Assembly (NCBI RefSeq): GCF_052857255.1
Contig: NW_027526745.1
Span: 1 to 64,000, forward strand
From: Amblyomma americanum
Lineage: Eukaryota > Arthropoda > Arachnida > Ixodida > Ixodidae
Length of the DNA: 64,000 bases
Reading direction: 5' to 3'
Position 1 is the stretch's first letter. Each line of letters starts with the position of its first letter. Made by a program: the position numbers and the translations under genes. Shown piece after piece: positions 34,350-46,887 of the stretch. The notes under the pieces are model-generated. The model saw nothing but the letters and a program-made list of their open reading frames with translations, was not told the DNA's origin and did not search any database.

Positions 34350-35849
34350 CGACGACTTCGAAGACTTGTAAAATCAATGCTGGTGAATCTTGCTAGTTTC
34401 GATCTAAAACGAAGTATCCCGTTGTTTTGAGCCGGAATACAAGTTTTTGCGCAGTTCTGAGAGAAAAAGTTTACACCTTTCTCTCGTTCTCTTCGACGAC
34501 ATGTAAAATCAATGGTCGTGAATCTTGCTAGTTTCGATCTAAAACAATGTATCCCGTTGTTTTGAACCGGAATACAAGTTTTCGCGCAGTTCTGAGAGAA
34601 AAAGTTTACACCTATCTCTCGTCTACTCTTCGACGACTTGTAAAAATCGATGCTCGTTAATCGTGCTAGTTTCATTCTAAAACAATGTATCCCGTTGTTT
34701 TGAGCCGGAATACCAGTTTTCGCGCAGTTCTGAGAGAAAAAGTTTACCCCTTTCTCTCGTCTACTCTTCGACGACTTGTAAAATCGATGCTCGTTAATCG
34801 TGCTAGTTTCGATCTAAAACGATGCATCCCGTTGTTTTGAGCCGGAATACAAGTTTTCGCGCAGTTCTGAGAGAAAAATTTACACCTTTTTCTCGTCTAC
34901 TCTTCGACGACTTGTAAATTTGATGCTCGTGAATCTTGCTAGTTTCGATCTAAAACGATGTATCCGGTTGTTTTGAGCCGGAATACAAGTTTTCGCGCAG
35001 TTATGAGAGAAAAAGTTTACACCTTTCTCTCGTCTACTCTTCGACGACTTGTAAAATCGATGCTGGTGAATCTTGATAGTTTCGATCTAAAACGATGTAT
35101 CCCGTTGTTTTGAGCCGGAATACAAGTTTTCGCGCAGTTCTGAGAGAAAAAGTTTACACCTTTCTCTCGTCTACTCTTCGACGACTTGTAAAATCGATGC
35201 TCGTTAATCGTGCTAGTTTCGATCTAAAACGATGTATCCCGTTGTTTTGAGCCGGAATACAAGTTTTCGCGCAGTTCTGAGAGAAAAAGTTTACACCTTT
35301 CTCTCGTCTACTCTTCGTCGACTTGTAAAATTAATGCTCGTTAATCTTGCTAGTTTCGGTCTAAAATGATGTATCTTGTTGTTTTGAGCCGGAATACAAG
35401 TCTTCGCGCAGTTCTGAGAGAAAAAGTTTACACCTTTCTCTCGTCTACTCTTCGACGACTTGTAAAATCGATGCTCGTGAATCTTGCTAGTTTCGATCTA
35501 AAACGAAGTATCCCGTTGGTTTGAGCCGGAAGACAAGTTTTTGCGCAGTTCTGAGAGAAAAAGTTTACACCTTTCTCTCGTTCTCTTCGACGACATGTAA
35601 AATCGATGCTCGTGAATCTTGCTAGTTTCGATCTAAAACAATGTATCCCGTTGTTTTGAGCCGGAATACAAGTTTTCGCGCAGTTCTGAGAGAAAAAGTT
35701 TACACCTATCTCTCGTCTACTCTTCGACGACTTGTAAAATCGATGCTCGTGAATCCTGCTAGTTTCGATCTAAAACGATGTATCCCGTTGTTTTGAGCCA
35801 AAACAAGTTTTCTCGCAGTTCTGAGAGAAAAAGTTTACACGTTTCTCTC

Positions 35850-37215
35850 GTCTACTCTTCGACGACTTGTAAAATCGATGCACGTGAATTTTGCTAGTTT
35901 CGATCTAAAACGATGTATCCCGTTGTTTTGAGCCGGAATACAAGTTTTCGCGCAGTTCTGAGAGAAAAAGTTTACACCTTTCTCTCGTCTACTCTTCGAC
36001 GACTTGTTAAATCGATGCTCGTTAATCTTGCTAGTTTCGATCTAAAACGATGTATCCCGTTGTTTTGAGCCGGAATACAAGTCTTCGTGCAGTTCTGAGA
36101 TAAAACGTTTACACCTTTCTCTCGTCTACTCTTCGACGACTTGTAAAATCGATGCTCGTGAATCTTGCTAGTTTCGATCTAAAACGAAGTATCCCGTTGT
36201 TTTGAGCCGGAAGACAAGTTTTTGCGCAGTTCTGAGAGAAAAAGTTTACACCTTTCTCTCGTTCTCTTCGACGACATGTAAAATCGATGCTCGTGAATTT
36301 TGCTAGTTTCGATCTAAAACAATGTATCCCGTTGTTTTGAGCCGGAATACAAGTTTTCGCGCAGTTCTGAGAGAAAAGGTTTACACCTATCTCTCGTCTA
36401 CTCTTCGACGACTTGTAAAATCGATGCTCGTTAATCGTGCTAGTTTCGATCTAAAACGATGTATCCCGTTGTTTTGAGCCGGAATATAAGTTTTCGCGCA
36501 GTTCTGAGAGAAAAAGTTTACACCTTTCTCTCGTCTACTCTTCGTCGACTTGTAAAATTGATGCCCGTTAATCTTGCTAGTTTCGATCTAAAATGATGTA
36601 TCCCGTTGTTTTGAGCCGGAATACAAGTTTTTGCGCAGTTCTGAGAGAAAAAGTTTACACCTTTCTCTCGTTCTCTTCGACGACATGTAAAATCGATGCT
36701 CGTGAATCTTGCTAGTTTCCATCTAAAACAATGTATCCCGTTGTTTTGAGCCGGAATACAAGTTTTCGCGCAGTTCTGAGAGAAAAAGTTTACACCTATC
36801 TCTCGTCTACTCTTCGACGACTTGTAAAATCGATGCTCGTTAATCGTGCTAGTTTCGATCTAAAACGATGTATCCCGTTGTTTTGAGCCGGAATACAAGT
36901 TTTCGCGCAGTTCTGAGAGAAAAAGTTTACACCTTGTTCTCGTCTACTCTTCGACGACTTGTAAAATCGATGCTCGTGAATCTTGCTAGTTTCGATCTAA
37001 AACGATGTATCCCGTTGTTTTCAGCCGAAATGCAAGTTTTCTCGCAGTTCTGAGAGAAAAAGTTTACACGTTTTTCTCGTCTACTCTTCGACGACTTGTA
37101 AAATCGATGCACGTGAATTTTGCTAGTTTCGATCTAAAACGATGTATCCCGTTGTTTTGAGCCGGAATACAAGTTTTCGCGCCGTTCTGAGAGAAAAAGT
37201 TTACACCTTTCTCTC
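35850..37215 (+). repeat. 10-unit higher-order repeat, copy 1 (1366 bp)
   Basis: Ten units repeated directly downstream at an offset of 1366 bp. Shared landmarks are GAGAAAAGGTTTAC near 36372, GGAATATAAG near 36481, GATGCCCGTTAATC near 36560, GTTTCCATC near 36715, TTTTCAGCCGAAATGC near 37017 and CGCGCCGTTC near 37180. Confidence 0.82.
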
Positions 37216-38600
37216 GTCTACTCTTCGACGACTTGTAAAATCGATGCACGTGAATTTTGCTAGTTTCGATCTAAAATGATGTATCCCGTTGTTTTGAGCC
37301 GGAATACAAGTTTTCGCGCAGTTCTGAGAGAAAAAGTTTACACCTTTCTCTCGTCTACTCTTCGACGACTTGTTAAATCGATGCTCGTTAATCTTGCTAG
37401 TTTCGATCTAAAACGATGTATCCCGTTGTTTTGAGCCGGAATACAAGTCTTCGCGCAGTTCTGAGATAAAACGTTTACACCTTTCTCTCGTCTACTCTTC
37501 GACGACTTGTAAAATCGATGCTCGTGAATCTTGCTAGTTTCGATCTAAAACGAAGTATCCCGTTGTTTTGAGCCGGAAGACAAGTTTTTGCGCAGTTCTG
37601 AGAGAAAAAGTTTACACCTTTCTCTCGTTCTCTTCGACGACATGTAAAATCGATGCTCGTGAATTTTGCTAGTTTCGATCTAAAACAATGTATCCCGTTG
37701 TTTTGAGCCGGAATACAAGTTTTCGCGCAGTTCTGAGAGAAAAGGTTTACACCTATCTCTCGTCTACTCTTCGACGACTTGTAAAATCGATGCTCGTTAA
37801 TCGTGCTAGTTTCGATCTAAAACGATGTATCCCGTTGTTTTGAGCCGGAATATAAGTTTTCGCGCAGTTCTGAGAGAAAAAGTTTACACCTTTCTCTCGT
37901 CTACTCTTCGTCGACTTGTAAAATTGATGCCCGTTAATCTTGCTAGTTTCGATCTAAAACGATGTATCCCGTTGTTTTGAGCCGGAATACAAGTTTTTGC
38001 GCAGTTCTGAGAGAAAAAGTTTACACCTTTCTCTCGTTCTCTTCGACGACATGTAAAATCGATGCTCGTGAATCTTGCTAGTTTCCATCTAAAACAATGT
38101 ATCCCGTTGTTTTGAGCCGGAATACAAGTTTTCGCGCAGTTCTGAGAGAAAAAGTTTACACCTATCTCTCGTCTACTCTTCGACGACTTGTAAAATCGAT
38201 GCTCGTTAATCGTGCTAGTTTCGATCTAAAACGATGTATCCCGTTGTTTTGAGCCGGAATACAAGTTTTCGCGCAGTTCTGAGAGAAAAAGTTTACACCT
38301 TGTTCTCGTCTACTCTTCGACGACTTGTAAAATCGATGCTCGTGAATCTTGCTAGTTTCGATCTAAAACGATGTATCCCGTTGTTTTCAGCCGAAATGCA
38401 AGTTTTCTCGCAGTTCTGAGAGAAAAAGTTTACACGTTTTTCTCGTCTACTCTTCGACGACTTGTAAAATCGATGCACGTGAATTTTGCTAGTTTCGATC
38501 TAAAACGATGTATCCCGTTGTTTTGAGCCGGAATACAAGTTTTCGCGCCGTTCTGAGAGAAAAAGTTTACACCTTTCTCTCGTCTACTCTTCGACGACTT
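37216..38600 (+). repeat. 10-unit higher-order repeat, copy 2 (1366 bp)
   Basis: A tandem copy with the same private variants (GATGCCCGTTAATC near 37926, TTTTCAGCCGAAATGC near 38383 and others). Few differences are visible, for example AAAATGATG near 36592 against AAAACGATG near 37958. The match ends near 38600. Confidence 0.82.
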
Positions 38601-41600
38601 GTTAAATCGATGCTCGCGAATTTTGCTACTTTCGATCTAAAACAATGTATCTCGTTGTTTTGAGCCGGAATACAATTTTTCGCGCAGTTCTGAGAGAAAA
38701 CGTTTACACCTTTCTCTCGTCTACTCTTCGACGACTTGTAAAATCGATGCTTGTGAATCTTGATAGTATCGCTCTAAAACGATGTATCCCGTGGTTTTGA
38801 GCCGGAATACAAGTTTTCGCGCAGTTCTGAGAGAAAAAGTTTACACCTTTCTCTCGTCTACTCTTCGACGACTTGTAAAATCGATGCTGGTGAATCTTGA
38901 TAGTTTCGATCTAAAACGATGTATCCTGTTGTTTTGAGCCGGAATACAAGTTTTCGCGCAGTTCTGAGAGAAAAAGTTTACACCTTTCTCTCGTCTACTC
39001 TTCGACGACTTGTAAAATCGATGCTCGTTAATCGTGCTAGTTTCGATCTAAAACGATGTATCCCGTTGTTTTGGGCCAGAATACAAGTTTTCGCGCAGTT
39101 CTGAGAGAAAAAGTTTACACCTTTCTCTCGTGTACTCTTCGTCGACTTGTAAAATCGATGCTCGTTAATCTTGCTAGTTTCAATCTAAAACGATGTATCC
39201 CGTTGTTTTGAGCCGGAATACAAGTCTTCGCGCAGTTCTGAGATAAAAAGTTTACACCTTTCTCTCGTCTACTCTTCGACGACTTGTGAAATCGATGCTC
39301 GTGAATCTTGCTAGTTTCAATCTAAAACGAAGTATCCCGTTGTTTTGAGCCGGAATACAAGGTTTTGCGCAGTTCTGAGAGAAAAAGTTTACACCTTTCT
39401 CTCGTCTACTCTTCGACGACTTGTAAAATCGATGCTCGTGAATCTTGATAGTATCGCTCTAAAACGATGTATCCCGTGGTTTTGAGCCGGAATACAAGTT
39501 TTCGCGCAGTTCTGAGAGAAAAAGTTTACATCTTTCTCTCGTCTACTCTTCGACGACTTGTAAAATCGATGCTGGTGAATCTTGATAGTTTCGATCTAAA
39601 ACGATGTATCCCGTTGTTTTGAGCCGGAATACAAGTTTTCGCGCAGTTCTGAGAGAAAAAGTTTACACCTTTCTCTCGTCTACTCTTCGACGACTTGTAA
39701 AATCGATGCTCGTTAATCGTGCTAGTTTCGATCTAAAACGATGTATCCCGTTGTTTTGGGCCAGAATACAAGTTTTCGCGCAGTTCTGAGAGAAAAAGTT
39801 TACACCTTTCTCTCGTCTACTCTTCGTCGACATGTAAAATCGATGCTCGTGAATCTTGCTAGTTTCGATCTAAAACAATGTATCCCGTTGTTTTGAGCCG
39901 GAATACAAGTTTTCACGCAGTTCTGAGAGAAAAAGTTTACACCTATCTCTCGTCTACTCTTCGACGACTTGTAAAATCGATGCTCGTTAATCGTGCTAGT
40001 TTCGATCTAAAACGATGTATCCCGTTGTTTTGAGCCGGAATACAAGTTTTCGCGCAGTTCTGAGAGAAAAAGTTTACACCTTTTTCTCGTCTACTCTTCG
40101 ACGACTTGTAAAATCGATGCTCGAGAATCTTGCTAGTTTCGATCTAAAACGATGTATCCCTTTGTTTTGAGCCGAAATACACGTTTTCTCGCAGTTGTGA
40201 GAGAAAAAGTTTACACGTTTCTCTCGTCTACTCTTCGACGACTTGTAAAATCGATGCACGTGAATTTTGCTAGTTTCGATCTAAAACGATGTATCCCGTT
40301 GTTTTGAGCCGGAATACAAGTTTTCGCGCAGTTCTGAGAGAAAAAGTTTACACCTTTCTCTCGTTATCTTCGACGACATGTAAAATCGATGCTCGTGAAT
40401 CTTGCTAGTTTCGATCTAAAACAATGTATCCCGTTGTTTTGAGCCGGAATACAAGTTTTCACGCAGTTCTGAGAGAAAAAGTTCACACCTATCTCTCGTC
40501 TACTCTTCGACGACTTGTAAAATCGATGCTCGTTAATCGTGCTAGTTTCGATCTAAAACGATGTATCCCGTTGTTTTGAGCCGGAATACAAGTTTTCGCG
40601 CAGTTCTGAGAGAAAAAGTTTACACCTTTTTCTCGTCTACTCTTCGACGACTTGTAAAATCGATGCTCGTGAATCTTGTTAGTTTCGATCTAAAACGATG
40701 TATCTTGTTGTTTTGAGCCGAAATACACGTTTTCTCGCAGTTGTGAGAGAAAAAGTTTACACGTTTCTCTCGTCTACTCTTCGACGACTTGTAAAATCGA
40801 TGCTCGTGAATTTGGCTTGTCTTGATCTAAAACGATGTATCCCGTTGTTTTGAGCCGGAATACAATTTTTCGCGCAGTTCTGAGAGAAAAAGTTTACACC
40901 TATCTCTCGTCTACTCTTCGACGACTTGTAAAATCGATGCTCGTTAATCGTGCTAGTTTGGATCTAAAACGATGTATCCCGTTGTTTTGAGCCGGAATAC
41001 AAGTTTTCGCGCAGTTCTGAGAGAAAAAGTTTACACCTTGTTCTCGTCTACTCTTCGACGACTTGTAAAATTGATGCTCGTGAATCTTGCTAGTTTCGAT
41101 CTAAAACGATGTATCCCGTTGTTTTGAGCCGAAATACAAGTTTTCTCGCAGTTCTGAAAGAAAACGTTTACACCTTTCTCTCGTCTACTCTTCGACGACT
41201 TGTAAAATCGATGCTCGTGAATCTTGATAGTATCGCTCTAAAACGATGTATCCCGTTGTTTTGAGCCGGAATACAAGTTTTCGCGCAGTTCTGAGAGAAA
41301 AAGTTTACACCTTTCTCTCGTCTACTCTTCGACGACTTGTAAAATCGATGCTGGTGAATCTTGATAGTTTCGATCTAAAACGATGTATCCCGTTGTTTTG
41401 AGCCGGAATACAAGTTTTCGCGCAGTTCTGAGAGAAAACGTTTACACCTTTCTCTCGTCTACTCTTCGACGACTTGTAAAATCGATGCTCGTTAATCGTG
41501 CTAGTTTCGATCTAAAACGATGTATCCCGTTGTTTTGGGCCAGAATACAAGTTTTCGCGCAGTTCTGAGAGAAAAAGTTTACACCTTTCTCTCGTCTACT

Positions 41601-41920
41601 CTTCGTCGACTTGTAAAATCGATGCTCGTTAATCTTGCTAGTTTCGATCTAAAACGATGTATCCCGTTGTTTTGAGCCGGAATACAAGTCTTCGCGCAGT
41701 TCTGAGATAAAAAGTTTACACCTTTCTCTCGTCTACTCTTCGACGACTTGTAAAATCGATGCTCGTGAATCTTGCTAGTTTCGATCTAAAACGAAGTATC
41801 CCGTTGTTTTGAGCCGGAATACAAGTTTTTGCGCAGTTCTGAGAGAAAAAGTTTACACCTTTCTCTCGTTCTCTTCGACGACATGTAAAATCGATGCTCG
41901 TGAATCTTGCTAGTTTCGAT

Positions 41921-43452
41921 CTAAAACAATGTATCCCGTTGTTTTGAGCCGGAATACAAGTTTTCGCGCAGTTCTGAGAGAAAAAGTTTACACCCTTTCT
42001 CCTCTACTCTTCGACGACTTGTAAAATCGATGCTCGTGAATCTTGCTAGTTTCGATCTAAAACGATGTATCCCGTTGTTTTGAGCCGAAATACACGTTTT
42101 CTCGCAGTTCTGAGAGAAAAAGTTTACACGTTTCTCTCGTCTACTCTTCGACGACTTGTAAAATCGATGCACGTGAATTTTGCTAGTTTCGATCTAAAAC
42201 GATGTATCCCGTTGTTTTGAGCCGGAATACAAGTTTTCGCGCAGTTCTGAGAGAAAAAGTTTACACGTTTCTCTCGTCTACTCTTCGACGACTTGTAAAA
42301 TCGATGCTCGTGAATTTGGCTTGTCTTGATCTAAAACGATGTATCCCGTTGTTTTGAGCCGCAATACAAGTTTTTGCGCAGTTCTGAGAGAAAAAGTTTA
42401 CACCTATCTCTCGTCTACTCTTCGAGGACTTGTTAAATCGATGCTCGTGAATCATGCTACTTTCGATCTAAAACGATGTATCCCGTTGTTTTGAGCCGGA
42501 ATACAATTTTTTCGCGCAGTTCTGAGAGGAAAAGTTTACACCTTTCTCTCGTCTACTCTTCGACGACTTGTAAAATCGATGCTCGTGAATCTTGATAGTT
42601 TCGATCTAAAACGATGTATTCCGTTGTTTTGAGCCGGAATACAACTTTTCGCGCAGTTCTGAGAGAAAAAGTTTACACCTTTCTCTCGTCTACTCTTCGA
42701 CGACTTGTAAAATCGATGCTCGTGAATCTTGATAGTTTCGATCTAAAACAATGTATCCCGTTGTTTTGAGCCGGAATACCAGTTTTCGCGCAGTTCTGAG
42801 AGAAAAAGTTTACCCCTTTCTCTCGTCTACTCTTCGACGACTTGTAAAATCGATGCTCGTTAATCGTGCTAGTTTCGATCTAAAACGATGTATCCCGTTG
42901 TTTTGAGCCGGAATACAAGTTTTCGCGCAGTTCTGAGAGAAAAAGTTTACATCTTTCTCTCGCCTACTCTTCGTCGACTTGTAAAATTGATGCTCGTTAA
43001 TCTTGCTAGTTTCGATCTAAAATGATGTATCCCGTTGTTTTGAGCCGGAATACAAGTCTTCGCGCAGTTCTGAGAGAAAAAGTTTACACCTTTCTCTCGT
43101 CTACTCTTCGACGACTTGTAAAATCGATGCTCGTGAATCTTGCTAGTTTCGATCTAAAACGAAGTATCCCGTTGTTTTGAGCCGGAAGACAAGTTTTTGC
43201 GCAGTGCTGAGAGAAAAAGTTTACACCTTTCTCTCGTTCTCTTCGACGACATGTAAAATCGATGCTCGTGAATTTTGCTGGTTTCGATCTAAAACAATGT
43301 ATCCCGTTGTTTTGAGCCGGAATACAAGTTTTCGCGCAGTTCTGAGAGAAAAAGTTTACACCTATCTCTCGTCTACTCTTCGACGACTTGTAAAATCGAT
43401 GCTCGTTAATCGTGCTAGTTTCGATCTAAAACGATGTATCCCGTTGTTTTGA
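41921..43452 (+). repeat. 13-unit higher-order repeat family, short form (11 units)
   Basis: Has the CCCTTTCTCCTCTAC, GGCTTGTCTTGATC, CATCTTTCTCTCGCC and GAAGACAAG landmarks of the 1778-bp family. It lacks two consecutive units (the TTTTTAGCC unit and the TTCACGCAGTTATG unit) that lie before the CATCTTTC landmark in the full-length copies. Confidence 0.75.
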
Positions 43453-45109
43453 GCCGGAATACAAGTTTTCGCGCAGTTCTGAGAGAAAAAGTTTACACCT
43501 TTCTCTCGTCTACTCTTCGACGACTTGTAAAATCGATGCTCGTTAATCGTGCTAGTTTCGATCTAAAACGATGTATCCCGTTGTTTTGAGCCGGAATACA
43601 AGTTTTCTCGCAGTTCTGAGAGAAAAAGTTAACACGTTTCTCTCGTCTACTCTTCGACGACTTGTAAAATCGATGCACGTGAATTTTGCTAGTTTCGATC
43701 TAAAACGATGTATCCCGTTGTTTTGAGCCGGAATACAAGTTTTCGCGCAGTTCTGAAAGAAAAAGTTTACACCTTTCTCTCGTCTACTCTTCGACGACTT
43801 GTTAAATCGATGCTCGTGAATTTTGCTTGTCTTGATCTAAAACGATGTATCCCGTTGTTTTGAGCCGCAATACAAGTTTTTGCGCAGTTCTGAGAGAAAA
43901 AGTTTACACCTATCTCTCGTCTACCCTTCGAAGACTTGTTAAATCGATGCTCGTGAATCATGCTGCTTTCGATCTAAAACGATGTATCCCGTTGTTTTGA
44001 ACCGGAATACAATTTTTTCGCGCAGTTCTGAGAGAAAAAGTTTACACCTTTCTCTCGTCTACTCTTCGACGACTTGTTAAATCGATGCTGGTGAATCTTG
44101 ATAGTTTCGATCTAAAACGATGTATCCCGTTGTTTTGAGCCGGAATACAAGTTTTCGCGCAGTTCTGAGAGAAAACGTTTACACCTTTCTCTCGTCTACT
44201 CTTCGACGACTTGTAAAATCGATGCTCATGAATCTTGATAGTATCGCTCTAAAACGATGTATCCCGTTGTTTTGAGCCGGAATACAAGTTTTCGCGCAGT
44301 TCTGAGAGAAAAAGTTTACACCTTTCTCTCGTCTACTCTTCGACGACTTGTAAAATCGATGCTGGTGAATCTTGATAGTTTCGATCTAAAACGATGTATC
44401 CCGTTGTTTTGAGCCGGAATACAAGTTTTCGCGCAGTTCTGAGAGAAAACGTTTACACCTTTCTCTCGTCTACTCTTCGACGACTTGTAAAATCGATGCT
44501 CGTTAATCGTGCTAGTTTCGATCTAAAACGATGTATCCCGTTGTTTTGGGCCAGAATACAAGTTTTCGCGCAGTTCTGAGAGAAAAAGTTTACACCTTTC
44601 TCTCGTCTACTCTTCGTCGACTTGTAAAATCGATGCTCGTTAATCTTGCTAGTTTCGATCTAAAACGATGTATCCCGTTGTTTTGAGCCGGAATACAAGT
44701 CTTCGCGCAGTTCTGAGATAAAAAGTTTACACCTTTCTCTCGTCTACTCTTCGACGACTTGTAAAATCGATGCTCGTGAATCTTGCTAGTTTCGATCTAA
44801 AACGAAGTATCCCGTTGTTTTGAGCCGGAATACAAGTTTTTGCGCAGTTCTGAGAGAAAAAGTTTACACCTTTCTCTCGTTCTCTTCGACGACATGTAAA
44901 ATCGATGCTCGTGAATCTTGCTAGTTTCGATCTAAAACAATGTATCCCGTTGTTTTGAGCCGGAATACAAGTTTTCGCGCAGTTCTGAGAGAAAAAGTTT
45001 GCACCTATCTCTCGTCTACTCTTCGACGGCTTGTAAAATCGATGCTCGTTAATCGTGCTAGTTTCGATCTAAAACGATGTATCCCGTTGTTTTGAGCCGG
45101 AATACAAGT

Positions 45110-46887
45110 TTTCGCGCAGTTCTGAGAGAAAAAGTTTACACCCTTTCTCCTCTACTCTTCGACGACTTGTAAAATCGATGCTCGTGAATCTTGCTAGTTT
45201 CGATCTAAAACGATGTATCCCGTTGTTTTGAGCCGAAATACACGTTTTCTCGCAGTTCTGAGAGAAAAAGTTTACACGTTTCTCTCGTCTACTCTTCGAC
45301 GACTTGTAAAATCGATGCACGTGAATTTTGCTAGTTTCGATCTAAAACGATGTATCCCGTTTTTTTGAGCCGGAATACAAGTTTTCGCGCAGTTCTGAGA
45401 GAAAAAGTTTACACGTTTCTCTCGTCTACTCTTCGACGACTTGTAAAATCGATGCTCGTGAATTTGGCTTGTCTTGATCTAAAACGATGTATCCCGTTGT
45501 TTTGAGCCGCAATACAAGTTTTTGCGCAGTTCTGAGAGAAAAAGTTTACACCTATCTCTCGTCTACTCTTCGACGACTTGTTAAATCGATGCTCGTGAAT
45601 CATGCTACTTTCGATCTAAAACGATGTATCCCGTTGTTTTGAGCCGGAATACAATTTTTTCGCGCAGTTCTGAGAGGAAAAGTTTACACCTTTCTCTCGT
45701 CTACTCTTCGACGACTTGTAAAATCGATGCTCGTGAATCTTGATAGTTTCGATCTAAAACGATGTATTCCGTTGTTTTGAGCCGGAATACAACTTTTCGC
45801 GCAGTTCTGAGAGAAAAAGTTTACACCTTTCTCTCGTCTACTCTTCGACGACTTGTAAAATCGATGCTCGTGAATCTTGATAGTTTCGATCTAAAACAAT
45901 GTATCCCGTTGTTTTGAGCCGGAATACCAGTTTTCGCGCATTCTGAGAGAAAAAGTTTACCCCTTTCTCTCGTCTACTCTTCGACGACTTGTAAAATCGA
46001 TGCTCGTTAATCGTGCTAGTTTCGATCTAAAACGATGTATCCCGTTCTTTTTAGCCGGAATACAAGTTTTCGCGCAGTTCTGAGAGAAAAAGTTTACACC
46101 TTTTTCTCGTCTACTCTTCGACGACTTGTAAAATTGATGCTCGTGAATCTTGCTAGTTTCGATCTAAAACGATGTATCCCGTTGTTTTGAGCCGGAATAC
46201 AAGTTTTCACGCAGTTATGAGAGAAAAAGTTTACACCTTTCTCTCGTCTACTCTTCGACGACTTGTAAAATCGATGCTCGTTAATCGTGCTAGTTTCGAT
46301 TTAAAACGATGTATCCCGTTGTTTTGAGCCGGAATACAAGTTTTCGCGCAGTTCTGAGAGAAAAAGTTTACATCTTTCTCTCGCCTACTCTTCGTCGACT
46401 TGTAAAATTGATGCTCGTTAATCTTGCTAGTTTCGATCTAAAATGATGTATCCCGTTGTTTTGAGCCGGAATACAAGTCTTCGCGCAGTTCTGAGAGAAA
46501 AAGTTTACACCTTTCTCTCGTCTACTCTTCGACGACTTGTAAAATCGATGCTCGTGAATCTTGCTAGTTTCGATTTAAAACGAAGTATCCCGTTGTTTTG
46601 AGCCGGAAGACAAGTTTTTGCGCAGTTCTGAGAGAAAAAGTTTACACCTTTCTCTCGTTCTCTTCGACGACATGTAAAATCGATGCTCGTGAATTTTGCT
46701 GGTTTCGATCTAAAACAATGTATCCCGTTGTTTTGAGCCGGAATACAAGTTTTCGCGCAGTTCTGAGAGAAAAAGTTTACACCTATCTCTCGTCTACTCT
46801 TCGACGACTTGTAAAATCGATGCTCGTTAATCGTGCTAGTTTCGATCTAAAACGATGTATCCCGTTGTTTTGAGCCGGAATACAAGT
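45110..46887 (+). repeat. 13-unit higher-order repeat, copy 1 (1778 bp)
   Basis: Thirteen units starting at the CCCTTTCTCCTCTAC unit and repeated immediately downstream at a 1778-bp offset. Private markers are CCCGTTTTTTTGAG near 45357, GAGAGGAAAAG near 45672, CGCGCATTCTGAG near 45938, CCCGTTCTTTTTAGCC near 46040, CATCTTTCTCTCGCC near 46371 and GCTGGTTTCG near 46699. Confidence 0.85.

Larger units (their letters stand above)
32620..34612 (+). repeat. SINE-bearing higher-order repeat, copy 2 (1980 bp)
   Basis: A second tandem copy of the 1980-bp block, containing SINE copy 2 at the same internal position. It carries the same private variants shifted by exactly 1980 bp. The match ends near 34612, where CCTATCTCTCGTCTAC replaces CCTTTCTCTCGTTCTC. 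Confidence 0.85.

Noticed and set aside
34298..34675. 125-codon minus-strand frame
   Set aside because: It begins in satellite and ends in the tRNA-like part of SINE copy 2; a chance fusion across an insertion boundary.
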